64,000 nucleotides of DNA from Elysia chlorotica (GCA_003991915.1 RQTK01000795.1:84008-148007), one strand, 5' to 3'; shown: positions 1 to 14,940, counted from the first letter of the stretch. Notes: a model not told the origin generated them from the letters alone. Numbers and translations are program-made.

Positions 1-130
1 CCTTTCATCACCAAGTGTAAACCATGAGTAGAACTACTGCCCTCATCATCTTGCGCCACTTCTTCTTCTCATGTTCACTTTGCTACTGATTTGACAATGA
101 GTAACCTCCAAGAACATTTAATCCATCCAG

Positions 131-366
131 ACTCTGCTAGACAGTGACAAATTCCGTGAGGATGCCATGCTGCCTGTCTCCGTTATGGTCAACAACTTCT
201 GCTTCAAATCCAGTGCGTGTGACCAGAGCTATGCTGTGCTCAGCATCATGGCGTCCTTGGAGAGGAACGTGGGATCTGGGTGTGACGCCTCCGGCAAGGC
301 ATCATGGCGTCCTTGGAGAGGAACGTGGGATCTGGGTGTGACGCCTCCGGCAAGGACTTTCACCAG
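131..366 (+). CDS. Lipoprotein exon 1 in window (vitellogenin-N helical part), contains 56-bp tandem duplication
   Basis: The acceptor is the CAG at 128-130 and the donor is GTTAAT at 367. An in-frame TAA at 119-121 rules out extension to the left in this frame. After removal of one 56-bp copy the exon is 60 codons, phase 0 at both ends, and reads through ...GSGCDASGKDFHQ. With both copies present the frame is lost at 299. The polypyrimidine tract before the acceptor is weak, so the left boundary is less certain. Confidence 0.7.
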
Positions 367-3300
367 GTTAATCTACAGTTATTGTTATTCTGTGTACATT
401 GCATGGTTACAGATACATTACAATACTGTGTAATACTGTAGTTTTCTAGATGTAAGATATTGATTTCAAATATTGATAAAAAAAAATAAAGTATCAGAAA
501 ACTGCCACTTTTCATTCTTCAGCTTTAAAACTGATATTGTAAATAAAAGATTTAAAAGATTTATTCAGGAAAAAATTAATGAAAAGCACGATGAGTTTTT
601 TTTAGTTCTAAAAAGATATTTCCATTCAATGTCCATCATCTCCACCACAGATTCTTCTGACTCTGCGAGCCATCGGTAACGCCGGCCATGCCAGTCGGGC
701 TGTGAGAGTAATCACTCAGTGTTTGACCAACTCAGAAACCCTCTGGAGATCCGTGTGGCCGCGGCAAACGCCTTCAGACGCATGCCTTGTGATGCCGAGG
801 TGAGTAGTGTAGTTAAGTGATAATTTTACATCACTGTATCACAAAAAAGATAGGTATTACATATTATGGGTGTTAAAATATTCTTACTGATGCTTATACA
901 ACGAGGTACGATGATTCTATCTCAATGACTTTGTTTCCTAGTCTTTAACTATTATTTGACTTCTTTTAGCCAAGCAATACACTGATAAGGTTTCCTCTTT
1001 TTTACGAATACGTTGATTCTACTAGGATTATTTTGTTTCTCTTCCAGAGCACCGATCTGTGGAACACCTACGAAAACGCAGACCTGGACTCTGAGCTGAG
1101 AATCGCTGCCTACCAGGCCCTGATGCGCTGCCCCAGTGACGCAACTCTGGGCAAGATGGCCGCCAGTCTGGGCGGAGAGCTGGACGAGCAGGTTGGAGCT
1201 TACGTCTACAGTCACCTGACCAACCTGAAGCAGACGTCGGACCCACACAAGCAGATGGTGGTCCGCGCCATGGACAAGTGAGTACACATCTTGATTTTTT
1301 TTTCACATTTTGTTCGCTTTTTAGGCTACTCAACAGTACAAAGTATGTCAGAGAATCGTTAACGTGCCTATTGATGAGTCTCATTTGAATTTTTCTAAAA
1401 CCGAAAGGGCTTTACATGATATTAAAATTAGTTTCAAGGGGTTTTATTGGGCTTATTGAGTTTTCTCTCTGGTGGTTGCAATCGTTTCTTTCCATCCACC
1501 TCCAGTCTAGTGATCCCTAACAAGTACGAGTCAAGCCCACTGAAGGCATCCACCAATCTGGAGGCATCTGCTCTCATCAACAAGATCAACACCGGCTTCG
1601 TGGCTGAGGGCAACCTGGTGTGGTCCAACGACAAACAGGTGCCCCGTTCAGCCTCTGCTAACCTCACTGTAGAACTCTTTGGCCAGTCTATCAACTTGGT
1701 TGACTTCGGAGGCCGTGTTGAGGGTCTTGAGCACCTTATCAAGAATTTGTTTGGACCATACTTGGGTGAAGAGGAGGCAAAGAAAGTCAAGGTAATTCTA
1801 CAGTGTCAATGTTGAAAAAGCGAGCAAAAAATATCTCAACATTATGATAAGCTTAGGTTGCTACCAGCAGGACGTATAAGTGATGTGAATTTGATGTTTT
1901 AATGCTCTGTAGAAGTCAGCATGACTAATGTTTGTGTTTACTTTCCTCAGCCTATTTCCTACGACAATGTTCATGGCTCTGTTTATGGCCGATTCTTTGG
2001 CAACGAGATGCTCTTCATACACAGCAAGCAAGTTAGCTCCCCTCTGGAGAAACTTTCCAACAAGTGGCTCGACATGATCATCAGCCTCTCCAATAAACAG
2101 GAAGCGACTTTCACTCACGGAGGACAATTCATAGATGCTAGGTAGGGATTTATCAGCCTCATTAGTCTATCACATCTTTTAACATTTTAATATGATAAGA
2201 TATAAATATGACCGTCTAATTGAAATAAATAAAGTAATTATGGGTCCTCAACAACACGAAAAATTGATATACATGTATTAGAAATCGTATTTAACCCAAA
2301 CCACGCATACACACACACGCATACAATAATGAGAATTAGCAGGCAATTGATTATAAACACCTATAAAAATGATGGTACCAAAAATCCTGGGCTTAAAACG
2401 GCAAACGTTGCTGTCAAGACAGTTTTAATCTTAAGTTCATGGAGACTTTCATTCATTTCCAAATAAAAGTAGTACCAAACAAAACTACATTTTTGCATAG
2501 AATCGTATGCATTGTCACGATCTAAATAATAATATAAAACCTTTACCATAGACTATAACCTTATACTGGTGTTGACATTTTACGTTGATGCATATTTTGT
2601 TTCAGCATGATAATCCCAACCGCTGCAGGCCTGCCCATTCACGTTGATGTCAATGGATCCGTTGTTGTAGATGTGCTCCTAAGCGGGAAAGCTGACTTCC
2701 GTAAGGTCCGTTCCTCCCCCAGATCATTGGACATTGATGGAGAGATAAGACCAAGGTACGCGAGAAAGCACAAGTTTACATCACCATTTTTGCCGATGAA
2801 TTTATATGGTAAACAATAAAACAACAAATTGCTGTATATCAGAAACAGACAATAATTTGAAACGTTTAATGTTTTGGGTATATTTCTCATGTATACATTT
2901 ATTGATTCAATTGATTATGAGAAGCTGCCCTGGTATTAAGGATTGCTTTCAGACTGCTATCACAATTTGCATTTGCTAGTGTATATTCAACTGTCTAAAT
3001 TTTGTTTCATACAGTGCGGCTATGGAAGTCACCGGTGCCATGTCTGTTAATGCTTTTGTGACGAGAACAGGCCTGCGCATGCGTAACACGATGCACACCA
3101 GCACATCCGTGAAGGGCCGAGTCCAGCTGGAGCGCGGCCAGCAGTTGAGCATCGAGCTCGATACGCCTAAGGACAAAATGGAAATTTTCGATGCCAGGTA
3201 AATTAAATCATGCATATCGCGACAAATATTTCATAATTATCAATTTTCAGACAAAGCTATGCCAAATTTACCCGTAAAATGGGCAGCGTAAAAAAAGTTT

Positions 3301-6300
3301 ATCGAAAATAGTTTGTCTGAGAAAAAAAGTAGGGACTGAACACATAAAAGCATTTACCATCTTTGTTTCAGATCCAAGTTTTTCATTCTGCACAACAACG
3401 TAGAGCAGGAGCAGAAGATGATCACTGAAAACAGGAAGGAGTTTGAGCTGTGCTCGTGCGATAAGACAGCCGAGATCACCGGTGCACGTCTGTGTGGTCA
3501 GATCAGCTTCCCCAACGCCTCTCTGAAGAGTGAGGGGCCTTACTTCCCCTTGACAGGCCCCAGCAGCGCCAGTCTGGTTCTGCACAAGACAGACACCCAC
3601 ACAGGATACAAACTTTTGGCAAAGCGGGTCGAGGTAACTGACTCTTTTTATTCTTAACGTGAACTAACTTCCCAAGTCGCCCTCTCAGATCTAATGAAAA
3701 ATCATTGTTAACAGTGCCATCAAAAGCAAAGAAGAAGTGTTGTGAGGGTGCTTTTGTACATCATGCCCCTGTGATTTGGAATGCATTACCACTGCCCCTG
3801 AGAAAGCATCTTCATTGCAGCAATTTAAGGCAGGGCTCAAGACCTATCTTTTTGATTTTTACCTTAATGAGAGCCCTTCTTTTTCTTTTTCAATGTGACT
3901 ATTCATTATTGCTTATCTGTCAAACGTTGAATATGTAGCTGAAGAGTGAGGGGCCTTACTTCCCCTTGACAGGCCCCAGCAGCGCCAGTCTGGTTCTGCA
4001 CAAGACAGACACCCACACAGGATACAAACTTTTGGCAAAGCGGGTCGAGGTAACTGACTCTTTTTATTCTTAACGTGAACTAAAAATACCCTTTTGTTCT
4101 ACAACTTGTAATGGTTATGATGCTGTGAATAGTGGAGATTTCCACTCAGGGTTCAACCCATATTGCTTCAAACATTTCGTGCATGTACCTTGTTCTCTGT
4201 TACTTCATGAGATCTTTAGTTTCCACGTAATAAAATATTCATTGATTTATCTCTATGTAAGTAGTTTTAGATGAAGGAAAAACTAAATTAGCGACAGAGG
4301 AATCATTTTCGCTACATTCATTTCAGAACAAAAAAATGAGCGTAGCTCAAATCTCATTCAACACTCCTGGCTCCAAAGTGAACCGTGTCATTCTGATTGA
4401 TATGACGATGAACTACCCTCGTCAGTCCATAGACGCCCAGGTGGTCACTCCATGGAAGAAAGCCGCTCTGGCAGGTAAAGAAACTGAGATACCCTTTGAC
4501 AAAATATCGTTTTGTACTTATATTTGTTGCGACTTGTAGTAGTTAAAATCGATCCCTGACTTCACTAAGTTAAAAAAGATGTTTGCTAAAAAAAAATACA
4601 CTATACAATTTCTTTGCGTTTTTCTTGACATTGTATTGGAAATCATTTTGACAAACCACTTTAAAGTATTTTATTGTTAGTTTTTATTGATTCATAAAGG
4701 GGTGAATATGTTAAAACGTTATAAAGCTTTATCCTGTCTTGTATAATTTTTACCTACCAGGTGCCGTGATTGACAAGAATGATATGAAAAGCCTGTCCGG
4801 AAGCATAACTGTTGATGAATCAGATGTCTATGGGTGGACATCTGAGGTGAAGATCAGCAAGTCCAAGGGTATAGTCCAGTGGTCTCCTATGGTTGAGATA
4901 AGACAGCCTGGCATGGACACTATTCAGATGAACGGTTTCGTTTCCATGGAGAATGGAATAAAGTCACTTGACATGGATCTCTCTGTGACAGGCCTGCAGG
5001 AGCTCCCCTACAACCTTAAAGGTGAGTTTCAACTCCATACAAACAAGGATTGGAGACAATAGGTGGAGAATCTTGCTATATGTCTTGTAGGCTATGATGA
5101 AAGAATTATACGAGAGTTTAAATGGACTTAGTAAGCCAAGTTTGTATTAAAACTCAATAACCGACGTTTACATGCAGCGTATTCTTGCATTAAATTTGTA
5201 TTCTTTGTCATACAAAATTACAACGGTGCTTTTAATTTGTTGACAGTATCCGCCTCCAATACAAAGAAAGAGTGCAGTGTTAAGGCCAGCGTGAGCAACG
5301 ACGGAGGGAAGAGCCAGTACAGTATTGAAGCAAGCAACCGTTTCTCCCTGGTGGGAAAGAAGGCAACAAGCATGACCACAAGCAACATACTGAAAGTAAA
5401 TACCCAAAAAAAGAAATCGTATCTATGAAGGCCACGGCTGACTACAAGGAAGACAAATCACTCAAGCTGGCTGGAGTCTTGGACATTGACAGGATCACAA
5501 GGAAACCCGCCTCATTCAAATGTGAGTTTTAATATGTTTTTAAAAGGTCTTTTATACTTGTTTGTGTTTATGATCGGTATTGAAACGATTTCACGAAGTA
5601 AACAACACATAATTATTTAGAGGTTCAGCTAACCAGTATTTTAAAGGTTGGTGTTGGTGTGGATGTGGCGCGGTGAATCATATACCAGATCCATAGGGAT
5701 ACAGTAATGTCCCTTGAGATAATTTAAATCATTCTTCTTATGCTTTTGTTAAACACTATATCCCATATCAGTGGACATCCTGAAGAACGACAAAAAACGA
5801 GGTGTGCGCTTCGATGTGGACGCCAATGTCAAATCAACAGTTATCACCAGCCGTTTGGACAGCAACATGTTCATCAAAACCTCCGGCTTGGTATCTGCAA
5901 AAGCTTCTCTAGACTACACCATCCCAAAGGTGGCCAAGAACAAACTCGTTCTCAGTGGGAAATTTAACGATAGGAGCACCAAAGCCTACACGAAATACAT
6001 CCTAAAGAGGTAAAAATTTCCTCACGAATCCTCCATAATGACGGATTGGTTATAATGTTCCACAGCCATTAGTATATCAAACTTTTGTTAAGTATTTTAA
6101 ATACTCTTTTTAATTAAGCAGAAAGGTGCATCACTCGAGCATTTAGAAAAGATTTAAAAAGCTTTCGTCTAACATGATCTTTTGGGGAAAAATGCATTGT
6201 CCATAACTACCAATATTATGAATGAATATCATTATGAACTTGGTTCTCTCTTTATATATTTTAGCAACCTGAATGTCAAGAAGAACCCAGAATACAATGT

Positions 6301-9300
6301 TGGCCTCAACTTTGGATTTGACCACAAGAAAAAACACACTGAAGCAGAACTAGAAGTTAAATATGGTGCTAACCCCAAGGATACCACTAAGAGGCTGTAT
6401 CTGAATACTGCGCTTAATAGGAAGATCCCCAACTACAAAAACGCAGTGCTCATTTACAAGATGAAAGCTCAAGCTCCTGCCCATGTAAGTCTCATGTTCA
6501 TGTTTGGAAACAGAATCACAATGTCATGCAGTGATTGATACCTTAAGCGTTAAAGAATACATAATTGTGTTTTTAACAGACTGTATGAAATGTTAATAAC
6601 TGCCCATTGCCTTTAGAAAATGATTTATAAAGTAATTAACATAGCTAACGTAAATTCAATATCTGTTTCCCCTCAGAACATTAACCTTTTCTTGGCTGGA
6701 AAGCATAGCCATACACCTAAAATGATTGACTCTGATGTGAAGCTCACCTATGCCAAGAACAAGGCTGTCAGCGCATCTTTGCTCCTGAAGGACAAAAATG
6801 GCAAAGCAACAAATGTCAACGGACGCGCAAGCGTGGCTTGGCCGGGCAGCGAGTACGTGTTGAGTTCAAAACTAGACCGGAAGACGTCCAAGGTCACGCA
6901 TGAGATAAACCTCAAGGGAACTAACGGCGTGAAGCATTCCATTGATACTGTCTACAAAAAATCGAGCTCAAACAATCACATCTTCTCCACTGTTTTGGAT
7001 CTGCAAGGCTTGAAAAAAACAGTACTCTCTGGATCGGCTAACCTGCAGTCTAACAACATGCAGATGTCTGGTGAAGTCAAGTACGGTAAAGATACCTATG
7101 GGCTCAGTACCAAAATGAAGGAATCTAAACTTCCTGGCGGCACTTTAATATTTGAGGCATTCAACCCTGATAGAAAAGTCATTGTCAAAATGGATGGTGA
7201 GAAAGCAAAGAACAAACTGGAAGGAAACATTGAGACATCATGGGATGCAGAAAAGGACGATAGCAAGAAGATCACCTTTGGAGGCTCAGTTTTTAGCAAG
7301 AAGTCCGAGAAATATGTCAGTGTAGGAGGCGATATGTCTTTCACCTCTCCTTTCACAAACTTTGAAAGATTAGCCAGCACTTTCCAATACGGAAGCGACT
7401 CTTCCCAACATGACATCACCGGGAAATTCAGTTGGGGCGGAAAAGAAAAACAAGTAATGTCAAGCTTTAACTTGAAGAAGCCGATCTCGATGAGCCATTT
7501 CGTGGCATCTATTGAGGCTAAATCGCCATTTAAAACGATAAGATCTGCTTCTGCTGAAATTGCCCATACCTGGGAAAACGCTCTCTCAACAATCGTTAAA
7601 GGAAACCTGAACACGGAAAACGCTAAGCTCGTCATCGAAGGAGATGGCAACATAAACAATTTGAAGGGAAGCGTCTCACTCACAAGCACAATTAAGAACG
7701 CCGAAGATGTTTCAGGCACGATTTCGCACAGGTGTGACTATGGCAAGATTGCTAGCAGTGCTGTCGCTATGCATAACGGCAAATCTTACGGCTACAACCT
7801 AAATATGGATCACAGTAAAAATGGATGGCAGATAAATACCAATGGCGATCTTTTGATCACTATGCCTACATCTAAGGTGTCCACTACTTGGTTGCACAAA
7901 AATGATGACAGTATGATCAAGTCAAAAGTATCGAGCAAATGGGACAACAACAATGTGGATGTCGTCCTAACTGGATCGCACGACGTGTCCACAACGAGGA
8001 ACATTCATGGAGAACTGAAAATCAACAGCCCTTGGAAACCAATTGGTGATATTTTCGTCTCTATTAACCACAAGCATGGAAACGGTCTTGTCAAGAGCAA
8101 AGCTGAATTGGTAAAGGATGGCTCAACAAAAGCTGTCTCAGAGGTTAAGTTTGTGAACAATAACAACAATGTTAATTTTGACTTCACAATCACTCCCATT
8201 TTCGTAGATGAAATCAGCGGAAACCTTAACACAAAGTACGATACATACCCTATAACCGCATCAGGAGAACTCAAATGGCATCCTCAGAAGAAGATCACAG
8301 CAGAAACATCAATTAATGCTGACAAATGGGTCAACGCTGATGTGGAATTCAAAGCTGCAACACCTTTCCCTGGATACAGAAACATCAACATGAGAGCTTC
8401 CAACAAGAAAGAAGGGGCTGAGATGATCTCTCACGCAAACTTTGAATTTGGTGCAAGAAACAGTATTGATCTAGAGACAAGACATGCCTTTAAGGGTCTG
8501 AGCAAAATGGCCCGCCTTCGGCTCTCAACTCCATTCGAATACGTTAGGTCTCTGGAAACTGGTCTCCGATTTGATGGCAGGGCAACAGACTTCGACAGCA
8601 GCGCTGACTTTGAGATGGTTCCACTAGTTGGGAAACTCCAAGGCTCGGCCAAGTTGCACTATGACAACGACATGACCGCTAACCTGAGACTTGACACACC
8701 ATATCCAGATTATCCTTATTTCGAACTCGCTGCTTCAAGCAATAACCAAGGAAGACTTCGCAAATCCCGTATTGAGGCCAGGCTTCACCCAAGACAGGTC
8801 TACAGCGCTGACGCAACTTATTCTTTTGATCTTCCCATCTCCTTCGAAGCTAATGTTAACTCTCCATATCCTGAGTATGACAATCTTGGTCTCGTGATCC
8901 AACACAACCACTCTCCATCGAGCGTTGCCTCTCACGGCGAACTGAGATACCAGCCTGACAAGAAAATCGAGGGTGATCTCAATGCTGATTGGTCTTCTAA
9001 CATCGAGGGAAGCATGCTGTTGAAAACTCCCTTCGCCGGCTATGAAGAGAGCAAAGTCGCGTTAAGACACCAGGGAGATATGAAGGACTTCTCTACCCAT
9101 GGCGAGATCAACGTGGCACAAAAAAGTGTTATTGCTGATGCAAACTTTAAGGCTGGCCACTCTACAGCAGGAACATTCACCTTGGCAAGTCCCATTCCAG
9201 GAATGGAAAATGTCGAACTGAACCTTAAAAAGAAAGGAAGAGCAAAGAACTTTAGAGGAGAGTTGACGCTTACTGTGAACAACGAAAAGATCGATGCTGA

Positions 9301-12300
9301 CTACAACCACAGGTTCACGAAAGATGGCTTAAAGTCGAACTTCAAACTGAGTACCCCGTACACAGAAAACATCAAAGTATCTTTTGAACATAGCGGTAAA
9401 GCCCACAAATTTACCAATGAAATGTCAGCTAACTATGGGCGTCAATTCGACGTAGACACTGTTGTTTCGTTCGACTGCAACCAGCCCGATGTCTCCGGCC
9501 ACGGTATGATCAAGTATAAACTTGGTGGACGCAGGCAGACAGCTCGTCTTCACTTTAACAAGAACGGGCAAGTGAGTGATATGTCCTTCAGTGGATCAGC
9601 TGGCTTGAATGATGACGAAATCAATATCTCTGGCTCTTGGAAAAACCGAGGAAGTATGGAAGGGCACGTGAAAATGAACACTCCCTTCAATAGTTTCAAG
9701 ACCACTGGTCTTACTCTCTCCCACGATGGCAATCTTAATGACTTTAGGAGCAGCTTAGATGTGACGTACATGGACAACAAAAACATCAATGGAAAGATCG
9801 CTTTGGCTACGCGTGGTCTCAATTTCATTCGTCTAGACTCAGAAATAGCTACACCATTCGACAAATTCCCATCTGCAAGTCTTACCTTGAATCATAACTA
9901 CGACTATTACAAAAATGTGCTGAATGGAGATGTCTCTTTGACAACCCCTGCCGCTAGATTTGGATCTGGAAACCTTATCTACATGAAGACAGGTAGCTTC
10001 GATAACCTCGATATCACCACAATCGCCAAAAGAAACGGTAGAGAGGTGGGCAGTTTCAAATTAGCTCATACTATGACTGGCCAAGAAGTTCACAGCAACA
10101 TCCAAGCTGAAGCATCTGAATATCCCGCAGTTGCTTTCAGTTTCGACCATATGGGTGATCTCAATGATTTCAATACCAAGGCGTCTGCCAGTCTAGGGCG
10201 CGATAGTGTCTTTGGTGAAGTTTTAAAAAGAGGACCAATTGATGACATGTCAGTCAGTGGAACTGGAAAGTACAACAATGATGCTATTGAAATGAGTGGC
10301 TCCTGGAACAGTCAGAGAGGCATTGATGGAAACGTTGAAATCAAAACACCTTTCAGTGGCTTTAATGATGTAGGAATGAGCATTTCTCATAGTGGAGATG
10401 CATCTGACTTCCTTAGCTCAGCAAGAGTAGAGTTTATGGACAACAAAGTCATCAGCGGAAAGGTTGAATTTAATACTGAAGGAAGAGTGGTCTCTGAATT
10501 CAGTACTCCATTCGAGGGTTTTGAGTTCACCAAGATGGAAGCAACCGGTGCTTATGACCGCTACAGCGGAGACATGAACGCTAAGTTTAGCCTTTCGACG
10601 CGCATCAATGACTTTGGCAACGGTGAAGCTGTTTTTAGCAAGTATGGAAACCTTGATAATCTTGTGGTTGATGGAAGCATTTTGAGAAACAACTTCGAAA
10701 TGGCCAATGTAAAACTCACAAACAGTCTAACCAGTGACGAACTGCACTCTGCATTTAACGGCAAGATCAGCGAGCTCCCAGAAGTATCATTCACTCTGGA
10801 TCACAGCGGCGACCTAGCTAGCTTTAACACAAAGGCACGAGCTAACATCGGCGATAAGAACACCGTTGCAGGGGATGTCAAATTCAACCAAATGGGTCCG
10901 ACAATAAACGCAGATGCAAGCATCATGTACAACATTGAAACTGTCGGCTCAAACGAAGGTGCTATTAGTTTCACAAAAGATGGAGATGTTGATGACTTCA
11001 AAGTAAAAATGACAGGTAAATTCAACGATCGTGAATCAACAGTTACAGGCGAAATGAAAATGAAAGATGAAATCGTTGGATCTTTGGTCATCAACACCCC
11101 AGTTAAAGGTTACAAAAATATTGGTGTATACGTCAAGCACAACGGAAGCCCTTCAAGGTTCAACTCAGAAGGTCAAATTAACCTTGTTGATGGAGAAATG
11201 TATTCAGGCAAAATCACTTTTTACCAAAACAGATATAGATTGATTGAGGCAAATGTAGAGCTTAGCACTCCGATAAAGAATGCAGAGTTCACTAAGTTTG
11301 AGTACAGGCATGAAGGAAGAAGGGATACTTTCAAATGCTATGCTGCTTTTGAATATGGTGTATCCAAAAAATTTACCTACGACATGTCGGCATCAACATC
11401 CCCAAATCTTGACTTTAGCGTGTCTCTCAAAACTCCTTTCACAAATTATGAAAACATGATGGCCTCAGCTACCATTGAACCAGTCTGGCCGCAAGTTTCT
11501 ATTCTCAGCAACGTAAATGCAGGCAATGGCCGTTTGATCACTTTGAGGGGTTCCCTGGACGCATCTAACGATATCAGTGGAAGTCTTACATTGAACACCC
11601 CTGTCGAGGGATTCTCAGATATTGGGCTTAGCTTTGAGCACACTGGAAATGTGAGAAACTTTAAATCTGAGGGCCGCGTCATATACATGGATGGCAAGGA
11701 AATATCCGGAAAAGCTGTATTCGAGCAGAGACGCCCATATGCATTTGCTGAGCTGAAAACTCCTTTCTCAGGTCTCGAGTACACAAAGTATGAATGGAAC
11801 AGAAAAAACACTGAATTCGATTCTACAACAGAAACACATCTTGTGTACGGCAATGGCAAAGTCACCAGTACGGAAACTGTCATCACATTCAAACCAAAGC
11901 CAGGGTTTTCGATCACCGTCAAGTCCCCGATGGAAGGTTATGAAGAAATGATGGCAGCTGCTTCATTTGATAATTCATGGCCAAAACTGGAGTTCAACAG
12001 CAAGGCAAATATTGGAAATGAATTCCAATTCTCGGTTGATGCTGCACTCGATGCCTCTAATGATGTTTCCGGATCAATTGATGTGAGAACCTCCGTCGAT
12101 GGTTTCAAAACAGTTGGGATGAATTTTGCCCACTCTGGAAACAGTCAGAAATTTGACTGTGAGGGCAAGATCACCTACATGGATGGTAAAGACATCAGTG
12201 GCAAAGTGAGTTTCTATAAGTACATGTGGCGCCGTCTGGCTGCTACCGCTGAATTAAGCACACCTTTCAACGGAGCGAGGAAGACGAAAGGAGAACTGAA

Positions 12301-14883
12301 CTATGAGGACAATTCTAACAGCGTCAGCGCTACTGCTGCTCTGGAGTACGGCCGAGATGAAAAGATGGACGGCAGTGTCAAGCTAACATACTCACCGAGC
12401 TACGATGCCCTTGTCACTATCAACACGCCTTTCTACGGTTACAGAACAATCCGTGCTCAGGGTTCCCTCGATGTAACAGCTCCCTCCTACAGCGCCGGTT
12501 ACAGCCTGAACTATGGCTACAACAACGCAGCCTCCGCTAGCGGAAAATTAAACTTTTACTCTGTTGAAAACGTTGATGGATCATTGGAGATTGTCCTACC
12601 CATTCAGGGAATGGAGTATACCAAAGCTGATTACCAGCACAAGTTTGATTCAAGCCGAATTGATGGATCCATGTCCTTGACATACGGTGACAGCAAAACC
12701 GTCAGCGGGGAACTGAAAGCATCTATGGTGCCCAGCTATGATGTCACTGTCGTAGTAAAGACACCTTTCAATGACTATGAAATTATGCAAGGGTCTGCTA
12801 CTTATGACAATAGTTACAACAACTACGTTGCGTCCAGCTCTCTTAGCCTAGGCAGCGGTTACACTCTCTCTATTGTGTCTAGCCTGGACTTGTCCGCTGA
12901 GCCGTTCCGTGCCTCCACCCAGATCAGCACTCCTTACAGCGACTACCGCAACATGGAGCTCGTCATCACGCACGAGGGAAGCACCAGTGACTTCCACTGC
13001 ACTGCCTTCTTGTCATCTCCAATCACCGACAACATCAACGCCGCAGCCAACTTGAAGTACAACACCTTCACTGACATGGAGGTTTCCGCTTCTATAAAAA
13101 GCAGTTTTGTGGGTATGGATGATCTGATGGCAGAGATCAAGACATCTGACGTGACAGGAGAGATGAAAACTCACGCTGCTGTAGGATGGACTAAGGACAA
13201 ACAGGTGAGAAAACGTAATTCGTTATTCGTTTTATCTTAAAGTGCATACATACTCCAATAAACAAAATAATAATACTTTTTCAAACATACATTTTGGTAA
13301 TAAAAAAAAACATTATTGCCATATCAGTCGTCTCAACTGGCCCTCTTGGAGTTTTAAGTTGCTGTAAATATTGTTCTTGAATATTCAAGCTAAGTATTTG
13401 TAATATTGTTCTTTTCTAAAACAAATGTGGAATCTTCTTATGTTTTAGAATGATGAGCACAATTCGTAGCAGTTAAGGTTGACTTTGGTATTCTCTATAG
13501 ATTGTCACCGACATCATGATGTTCCAAAAAGAAAGCTGGTATGAGAACACAATCTTTGGAGAGATGAGTCTGTCCACACCTTTCGACGTCGCGCGCAACT
13601 TGGCTATTACAGCAGAGCACGCTGGCAAACAGGGCGAGAGCAGTCAAGTTCTTGCTATTGTTATGAACGGGGAGAAACTGCTGGATGTTGACACACAGTA
13701 CAGCTCAAAGGACAAGCACCAAGCATCTGTGACCTTCAGGAAGCCCGTGTCAATGCAGTACACTGTATCAGGCAGCAGCAATGCCGGCATCTCTGAAGCT
13801 GAAGTTGTCGCCAACTGGAACAGGTGAGGGCGTTGGGTCAAATATCGTGACTAGGTTGTTGCTACTTGCAACCAGGTAGAAATTTCCGTGAACTCTTAAT
13901 GTATATTATAGTAGCCAGTGGAATATAAAAAGCCACATATGTGTCTTAGTGTAAACTATTCCATCACATATATTTGTATTCTATACATAGAAATATCAAT
14001 ATTCCTTACAGTTTCTGGATAAAATCATTTGTATCAATCATAAACGAACAAAAATGTCATCCAATATATAATAAATGGCAAAAAAATTTAAAAAATCTGA
14101 TAAAACTATGACTTTTTGTTTATTTATTATTATTATATCGCCCAAAGCTAAAACTTCTTGTAATTTTTACAGAGATGAGACTGATAGCAACGTGCGCATC
14201 ACAGCTTTGATCAACGACCAGTCTGACAGCCAAAAGACAGAACACAACGTCGATGTCGGACTAGAGTACGCATCTCGCAAGATGGGCGTTGTCCACAAAC
14301 TGAGCAGTTCAGATCCTCTCACTACCGGCTTTGGAAAGATCTACTGGGACTCCGATGACAAAAGTAGAATTTTCTACGACATGCAAATTAATGAAAACCG
14401 TAGACGCAACAAGGGAGTCAAGGATGGTCACTTCAAGGTTGGCTTGCCTTTCAGGACTCTTGGAATCAGTGGATCCTACAGGTACATCCATTTTAGCTGA
14501 AAGGGATTGTAACATAAAGATGGCTAGAAGGTGTTTATTCACATATAGTTTGCTTATTAAGTTACAAAAGAATATACATTTTAAAAGTTATTAGCTATAT
14601 ACGTAAATCAAGAAAAGTATTTGTAAGTAAATTTTAAAATGAACCGTATATTTAACTCGGATCCCTCGAGAAGTTAAGTCAAAGTTTGCTTTTCTTTGTC
14701 TACATCTAGCGACGATCAAGTTGTCAAGAGCGGAGATGCTTCCTTCAGCTGGGACAATGACCGTGACGATAGCCAGATAGGACTCAAGGGGACCATCGTC
14801 GTGGTGACACCATCAAGGGAGATGTGACTCTCAGTTTACCAGCAATCAGAAAGGTAAGAAAGATCTAAAGAGGAATGGATGGA

Positions 14884-14940
<57 letters not shown>

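Noticed and set aside
7096-7719. 207-codon minus-strand ORF and other minus-strand ORFs within 6.7-13.2 kb
   Set aside because: They are antisense shadows of the continuous 6.5-kb lipoprotein exon, created by its codon use.
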